This document shows positions 29,504-33,414 of a DNA stretch of 33,414 nucleotides, piece after piece. The translations under genes were made by a program, and so were the position numbers. The DNA is from Candidatus Aenigmatarchaeota archaeon (GTDB lineage Archaea; Aenigmatarchaeota; Aenigmatarchaeia; PWEA01): the NCBI GenBank assembly GCA_003553905.1, contig PWEA01000015.1, forward strand, positions 1 to 33,414, given 5' to 3'. The stretch's first letter is position 1. Each line of letters starts with the position of its first letter. The notes under the pieces were generated by a model. The model searched no databases. It saw only the letters and a list, made by a program, of their open reading frames with translations, and had not been told where the DNA came from.

Positions 29504-30853
29504 CTATAATCCCAGTAGTTCCGAATGCTCTCTGCATGCCATTTCCAGTCCACTATCCTTCTCTGCAATCCTGTAGTTTGCTCTTACGACTGGAACATCT
29601 ACGTCTATCAATCTCGAGAGATCGAATGGTGTGCCTGCTATAACGGCATCACAACTACAGTTTTTTATAGTCTTTTCGAGTTCTTTTATCTGGTTCTCAC
29701 TGTATCCCATCGCAGGAACTACCTTTCCTATCTTGTCATATTTTTCAAATATTTTACGTATGGAACCCACGGCGTTTTCTTTTGGATCTACTATTTTCGA
29801 GGCACTGTACTTTCTTGCTGCTATGAAACCGGCCCCATATGAAGCTCCGCCATGGGTTAATGTTGGACCATCTTCAACCACAACGACCTCCTTGCCTTCC
29901 ACCTCTTCCTCTTTATTCAGCTCCACAACAGAGTCTGCGTGTATGACGTGAGAATCGGGATTAAGCCTTCTGATATTGTCCAAAACCTCTTCCACTTCTT
30001 CAACGTCTGCGCTGTTTTCTTTGTTTATTATAACGTAGTCTGCGAGCCTCAGATTTGTTTCACCCGGGTGGAACCTTGTTTCGTGGCCTGGCCTCAACGC
30101 ATCGGCTACTACGAAGTGTATGTCGGGTTTGAAGAATGGAAGCTCGTTGTTACCACCTTCCCATATTATGATATCGGCCTCTTCTTCGGCCTTTTTTAAT
30201 ATTTTTTCGTAGTCGACTCCGGCATATACTACGTTCCCTTTTTCTATGTGTTGTTCATATTCTTCTCTTTCTTCTATCGTTGTTTTCTCCTTGTCCAGGT
30301 CCTCCAATCTTTCAAACCTCTGTACAACCTGCTTACTTAGATCGCCGTATGGCATAGGTTCTCTTACGATAACAACCTCTTTATGTTCGTTTTTCAGGAA
30401 CTCGGCGAGCTTCCCCGATACCTGTGACTTACCGCAGCCTGTTCTCACTGCATCTACAGCTATCACGGGTTTATCAGATTCTAGCATAATCTCATTGGGG
30501 CCTATCAACCTGAAGCTAGCGCCTTCTGAGAGTACCCGGGAGGCTTTGTGCATGACGTCTTCATGTGACACATCCGAGTATGAGAATACTACCTCGTCGA
30601 CCTCCCTTTCTCTTATTTTGTCTTCAAGATTTTTTTCATCTATTATAGGTATTCCATCGGGATACAGGTCACCGGCAAGTTCCGCTGGATATATCCTTGT
30701 ACTCCCCTTTCCTATTTCACCTATGTTCTGTGACGATGTGTGTGTGAACGCTACGACATCGTAACTTTCGTTCCCACGGAAGAAAACATTGAAGTCATGG
30801 AAGTCCCGACCCGCAGCTCCCATTATTATAATTTTTTTCCTCCGCATGGTCAT
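29504..30853 (-). CDS. cpgS: Cyclic 2,3-diphosphoglycerate synthetase-like P-loop protein
   Basis: The protein resembles archaeal cyclic 2,3-diphosphoglycerate synthetase and the COG2403 predicted GTPases. An N-terminal Rossmann-like domain starts IIIMGAAGRDFHDFNVFFRGN, and a P-loop lies in AVDAVRTGCGKSQVSGKLAEFL (about residues 132-153). Later motifs are EGGNNELPFFKPDIHFVVADALRPGHE and VVEDGPTLTHGGASYGAGFIAARK. The 449 residues match. In hyperthermophilic methanogens the enzyme makes a thermoprotective solute. Many non-methanogens carry homologues with unproved substrates, so the name is by similarity. A second ATG at 30847 (after GGATGACC) is an equally good start. The TATA-like element AAATTTTAATAAG lies about 27 bases upstream. 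Confidence 0.85.
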   Translation of the reverse strand: MTMRRKKIIIMGAAGRDFHDFNVFFRGNESYDVVAFTHTSSQNIGEIGKGSTRIYPAELAGDLYPDGIPIIDEKNLEDKIREREVDEVVFSYSDVSHEDVMHKASRVLSEGASFRLIGPNEIMLESDKPVIAVDAVRTGCGKSQVSGKLAEFLKNEHKEVVIVREPMPYGDLSKQVVQRFERLEDLDKEKTTIEEREEYEQHIEKGNVVYAGVDYEKILKKAEEEADIIIWEGGNNELPFFKPDIHFVVADALRPGHETRFHPGETNLRLADYVIINKENSADVEEVEEVLDNIRRLNPDSHVIHADSVVELNKEEEVEGKEVVVVEDGPTLTHGGASYGAGFIAARKYSASKIVDPKENAVGSIRKIFEKYDKIGKVVPAMGYSENQIKELEKTIKNCSCDAVIAGTPFDLSRLIDVDVPVVRANYRIAEKDSGLEMACREHSELLGL

Positions 30854-30927
30854 CCATTGACCCTTACATTTTCTTATTAAAATTTTTTATCGTCAAAATT
30901 TTTATATCCTCCATCAAAACTAAAAAC

Positions 30928-31269
30928 ATGAAAGACCTTTCTCCGGAGATATTTCGTCAGCGATTGATCGTAGAGGGCAAGTGCAGCCATAATATAACAG
31001 GCGACGAGATCAAGGAATATCTCAAAAAACTTTCCGATCTACTGGAGATGTCGGTTTTGGTTGAGCCTGTCGTGCACTGTTCCGATAAGTTCGGATGGGC
31101 CGGTTGGGTACATTGGGAAGCCTCGGGCTGTCATTTCTACTCGTGGAACAAGCCGTCGCCTTTCTTTAGCTCTGATATATACACCTGCAAGGAGTTTGAT
31201 GTTGAGTCCGCCGTGGAGTTCACCAAAAAGTTTTTTGAAGCAGATGAAATAGTCTTCAAAAGTGTGTGA
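30928..31269 (+). CDS. Divergent SpeD (S-adenosylmethionine decarboxylase)-fold protein
   Basis: Residues 50-73 align without gaps to the pyruvoyl region of Thermotoga SpeD: HCSDKFGWAGWVHWEASGCH... against [20 protein letters not shown].... The Ser that becomes the pyruvoyl group is kept (Ser66), as is Cys83 (Cys87 in IYTC). Glu before the scissile bond is Ala65, His64 is Gly67, the processing His68 is Tyr71 and Ser55 is Ala58. The 113 residues are close to the usual 120-130. Self-cleavage and substrate (AdoMet, arginine, ornithine or none) cannot be inferred from these changes. The gene is alone on the plus strand, with a TATA-like TTTTTATATCC about 25 bases upstream of the ATG, so probably leaderless. 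Confidence 0.7.
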   Translation: MKDLSPEIFRQRLIVEGKCSHNITGDEIKEYLKKLSDLLEMSVLVEPVVHCSDKFGWAGWVHWEASGCHFYSWNKPSPFFSSDIYTCKEFDVESAVEFTKKFFEADEIVFKSV

Positions 31270-31288
31270 CAGGGACCCACGGGTTGCT

Positions 31289-32089
31289 TCAGTCTATATA
31301 TACCTTTATCGGGACCCTGGACCTCTTCCTCAGATCTTCTACTTCTTTTTTGAGCCTTTGGTTGTGTTTCTTTGGATCGGAAACAGTTTTTCGGTATCTT
31401 TGTTCAAGGTCCGGATAGTTTTTTCTTACTGTATCCAGTATTTCGTCCTTTCTCGTGGTATTCATGTTTTCTACCTGGAATTCCTGAATTATGTCCTCTG
31501 TTCTGTCCAGTATCTGCTTCAAGTTTGTTATCCCTTCGAGCCATGGGCCTACATGTAGATAGGTAGGTATATTTTCTGAGTGTAGTTTTTCGAGGGCTTC
31601 TAGCCTCTCTTCAAAGGAAGATGCTCCTGGTTCCCATATCCTTGTGTCTCTTTCATCCACGGAGTTCACTGTAAAACCTACAGAAAGCTTTCCGTGGTCG
31701 AACTTCTTCAAGATATCCAGATCCCGCAGAACGAGACTGTTTTTTGTGAGCACAGAAACAGAGAAGCCGTTTTTTTCAAGTATATCCAAAAGTTCTCTGG
31801 ATATTTTATAGTCCTTCTCTGCCGGTTGGTATGGATCCGTAACCGACGACAAAAGCACCGAACCACATTTCTTTTTCTTGACCTCCTCTTTGAGCAGTTC
31901 GGGTGCGTTCATCTTTACGTCTACAAAGCTACCCCATTCATCTTCGTGGCCCGTGAACTTCTTCATAAAAACGGCGTAGCAGTATGCACATGAGTGGCTA
32001 CATCCTATATATGGATTCGCGGAGTAGTCCACGCCATATAGTCCTGTTTTTGATAGGATGGATTTACATCTTATCCGGTTTATCTCCAT
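31289..32089 (-). CDS. Radical SAM protein of the spore photoproduct lyase (SplB-like) family
   Basis: This is a radical SAM enzyme of the COG1533 group, related to spore photoproduct lyase. The start reads RIRCKSILSKTGLYGVDYSANPYIGCSHSCAYCYA, with the CxxxCxxC cluster motif at Cys30, 34 and 37. Further motifs are VLLSSVTDPYQPAEKDYKISRELLDIL, VLTKNSLVLRDLDILKKF, VGFTVNSVDERDTRIWEPGASSFEERLEALEKL and THVGP-like YLHVGPWLEG. The 266 residues end in a basic coiled tail. Archaeal members have no proven substrate; DNA repair is only a suggestion. GGAGGTGA lies eight bases before the ATG. It converges with the SpeD-like gene and diverges from the DRG gene. Confidence 0.87.
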   Translation of the reverse strand: MEINRIRCKSILSKTGLYGVDYSANPYIGCSHSCAYCYAVFMKKFTGHEDEWGSFVDVKMNAPELLKEEVKKKKCGSVLLSSVTDPYQPAEKDYKISRELLDILEKNGFSVSVLTKNSLVLRDLDILKKFDHGKLSVGFTVNSVDERDTRIWEPGASSFEERLEALEKLHSENIPTYLHVGPWLEGITNLKQILDRTEDIIQEFQVENMNTTRKDEILDTVRKNYPDLEQRYRKTVSDPKKHNQRLKKEVEDLRKRSRVPIKVYID

Positions 32090-32107
32090 GGATGTTTTTC
32101 ACCTCCG

Positions 32108-32120
32108 AAATTTTATAACC
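32108..32120. promoter_or_regulatory. Single TATA-like element shared by two divergent genes
   Basis: AAATTTTATAACC on the plus strand reads GGTTATAAAATTT on the minus strand. It lies about 28 bases before the DRG ATG (32142) and about 25 before the radical SAM ATG (32089). The whole gap is only 52 bases, so one element may serve both directions. Confidence 0.5.
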
Positions 32121-32141
32121 CTTTCCTTTGAAACTTTAACC

Positions 32142-33230
32142 ATGTCTGTTGAGGATGATATAGAGAAGACCAAGGAAAAGCTAAGAGAAACTCCTGTTAA
32201 CAAGTCAACGGAGACAGAGCGCGGTCGTCTCAAGGCTAAGATAGCACGGCTGAAGAGAGAAAGTGAACAGAAGAAAAAGGAGAGCCAGGCATCGGGACAA
32301 GGGTATGCTATAAAACAGAGAGGAGATGCAACCGTCTCTTTGGTCGGACCGCCGTCTGTTGGTAAGTCAACACTTCTTAACAAGCTGACAAATGCAGAGT
32401 CGGAGGTTGCTTCGTACGAGTTCACAACCCTTGAGGTTGTTCCGGGGATGATGAGCTACAACGGGGCAAACATACAGATACTCGATGTTCCCGGACTAGT
32501 CGAAGGAGCAGCAGAGGGAAAGGGGGGAGGCAAACAGGTACTGTCTGTTGTAAGGAACTCCGATATGATTATCCTCATGGTCGACGAGAAGAGACTGGAT
32601 ATGGTAGAGGGTATAAAGGAAGAGCTTTACGGTGCAGGAGTTAGACTGAACAGTAGGCCTCCAAATATGGATATAATGGAGAGAGGCGAGGGTGGAATAG
32701 AGATATCCGCACCCGGTGAGCTCAGCCTAAGTAAGGAGACGATCGAACAGGTTCTGACGGAGAACGGCTTCGTTAACTGTAAGGTTATAATAAGGGAGGA
32801 TATAGAAGTCGAGGATCTCTTGGATGGAATCATGGACAACAGGGTATATATACCGGGAGTTGTTTGCGTAAATAAAACAGATGAAATCGATAGAGAAACA
32901 AAGAACGGTGTCGGGGAAGAGTTTTCTGAATGGCTTTTCATTTCCGCTGAAAAGGAGGAAAAGCTTGAAGAACTGAAGGAGAGGATATGGGACGAGCTAG
33001 GACTGATGAGAATTTACATGAAGAAGAGGGGAAAGGATCCCGACATGGATGAGCCTTTGATTACAGAGGAAGGCTGTACCGTAGAGGATGTTATAGACTC
33101 ACTTGACAAGGATTTTCCGGGTAGCTTGGACTATGCCAAGGTCTGGGGTGAAAGTGCCAGGTTCCCTGGTCAAAGAGTAGGTGGGGATCATCTACTGAAA
33201 GACTGTGATATAGTGGAACTCAGATTCTAG
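32142..33230 (+). CDS. DRG/Rbg-family GTPase with TGS domain
   Basis: This is an Obg-related GTPase of the developmentally regulated GTP-binding (DRG) group, thought to act on ribosomes. MSVEDDIEKTKEKLRETPVNKSTETERGRLKAKIARLKRE is the coiled, basic N-terminus of archaeal DRG. The G domain has GPPSVGKSTLLNKL (G1), SYEFTTLEVVPG (G2), LDVPGLVEGA (G3), NKTDEI (G4) and FISAEK (G5). The GKGGGKQVLS segment is typical. The end GCTVEDVIDSLDKDF...AKVWGESARFPGQRVGGDHLLKDCDIVELRF is the TGS domain. A 28-residue longer frame exists, but ATG 32142 gives the family start and a leaderless promoter distance. The 362 residues fit. Confidence 0.95.
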   Translation: MSVEDDIEKTKEKLRETPVNKSTETERGRLKAKIARLKRESEQKKKESQASGQGYAIKQRGDATVSLVGPPSVGKSTLLNKLTNAESEVASYEFTTLEVVPGMMSYNGANIQILDVPGLVEGAAEGKGGGKQVLSVVRNSDMIILMVDEKRLDMVEGIKEELYGAGVRLNSRPPNMDIMERGEGGIEISAPGELSLSKETIEQVLTENGFVNCKVIIREDIEVEDLLDGIMDNRVYIPGVVCVNKTDEIDRETKNGVGEEFSEWLFISAEKEEKLEELKERIWDELGLMRIYMKKRGKDPDMDEPLITEEGCTVEDVIDSLDKDFPGSLDYAKVWGESARFPGQRVGGDHLLKDCDIVELRF

Positions 33231-33242
33231 TGCCCGGCTGAA

Positions 33243-33256
33243 AGATTTATAAACCA
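33243..33256 (+). promoter_or_regulatory. TATA-like box of the pilin-like gene
   Basis: GATTTATAAACC lies about 26 bases before the ATG at 33276, consistent with a leaderless transcript starting at or next to the ATG. Confidence 0.55.
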
Positions 33257-33275
33257 AAACTCCAAAACTAAGGTT

Positions 33276-33414
33276 ATGAAGAGCAAGGGTATTTCTCCAC
33301 TGGTTGCTGCCGTAGTTCTAATAGCATTTGTCGTTGCTATAGCAGCCATAACCTCAGGATTCTTCACCGACCTCACCGCAGACTGGGGTGAGGACGTTGA
33401 AAGAAGGGGAGCAA
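33276..33414 (+). CDS. Archaeal type IV pilin/archaellin-like protein (partial, runs off window)
   Basis: The visible 46 residues begin MKSKGISPLVAAVVLIAFVV and continue as a hydrophobic helix ending near AITSGFF, then a soluble part TDLTADWGEDVERRGA. A short positively charged start ending in Gly, directly followed by a hydrophobic segment that begins with Ile-Ser-Pro, is the archaeal class III signal peptide cut by a prepilin peptidase (PibD/FlaK type) after the Gly. The protein would be a surface pilin or a related secreted protein. The C-terminus is outside the window, so subtype cannot be told. Confidence 0.85.
   Translation, partial: MKSKGISPLVAAVVLIAFVVAIAAITSGFFTDLTADWGEDVERRGA

Noticed and set aside
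1-33414. CRISPR arrays, insertion sequences, tRNA or rRNA genes
   Set aside because: Looked for direct-repeat arrays, transposase motifs and tRNA cloverleaf landmarks in the gaps; none seen.

Overview
This window is a gene-dense stretch of an archaeal chromosome. Archaeal or eukaryote-type information-processing genes occupy most of it: ribosomal proteins S24e, S6e, L24e, S28e, L7Ae, S2, S27e and L44e; RNA polymerase subunits Rpo7 and K plus Spt4; initiation factors aIF5B, aIF2-gamma and aIF2-alpha; Nop10; PCNA; GINS51; and an archaeo-eukaryotic primase. A single-chain primase that joins a PriS catalytic domain to a PriL-type iron-sulfur domain resembles the fused primase of Nanoarchaeum equitans and hints at a DPANN-type lineage. 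The lineage cannot be fixed from this window. Pyruvate:ferredoxin oxidoreductase and a class III ribonucleotide reductase point to anaerobic metabolism. No tRNA, rRNA, CRISPR array, transposon or integrase was seen.

Layout. 1-2378 (minus): an operon of a small helical protein, a PIN protein, a pyrophosphatase-like protein, Rpo7, Spt4 and S24e. 2417-4856 (minus): GlmS and a sugar-phosphate nucleotidyltransferase. 4958-5881 (plus): a winged-helix/S-layer-domain protein. 5885-9028 (minus): the por operon, including a 48-residue protein between porG and porD. 9378-13075 (plus): aIF5B, a 50-residue protein, S6e and aIF2-gamma. 13148-15842 (plus): a thiolase and a DUF35/HMG-CoA synthase fusion (mevalonate pathway entry). 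15839-21788 (minus): adenylate kinase, L24e, S28e, L7Ae, GluRS, MEMO-like, S2, RpoK, PAC2 and Nop10. 21823-25170 (minus): nrdR-nrdD-nrdG behind two NrdR-box-like sites. 25266-30853 (minus): aIF2-alpha, S27e, L44e, GINS51, primase, PCNA and a cyclic-2,3-diphosphoglycerate synthetase-like protein. 30928-33414: a divergent SpeD-like protein, an SPL-family radical SAM protein, a DRG-family GTPase and the start of a pilin-like protein.

Two translation-start patterns recur. Many genes carry GGTGA(T/A) followed by about three bases and then the start codon. Others sit 25-28 bases from a TATA-like box and look leaderless. In the PIN and S6e genes the codon at the expected place after GGTGA is ATC or ATT, and homology requires translation to begin there, so near-cognate starts are likely. 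The l7ae start region can fold into a kink-turn- or K-loop-like hairpin that covers its own ribosome-binding site.

Most of the region is housekeeping, and I see no obvious new defence or mobile system. The most unusual points are the near-cognate starts, the l7ae leader hairpin, the bacterial-style NrdR regulation placed inside a conserved archaeal translation cluster, the DUF35-HMG-CoA synthase fusion, a pyrophosphatase-fold protein that has lost most catalytic residues, a divergent SpeD homologue, and three small genes of unknown function.
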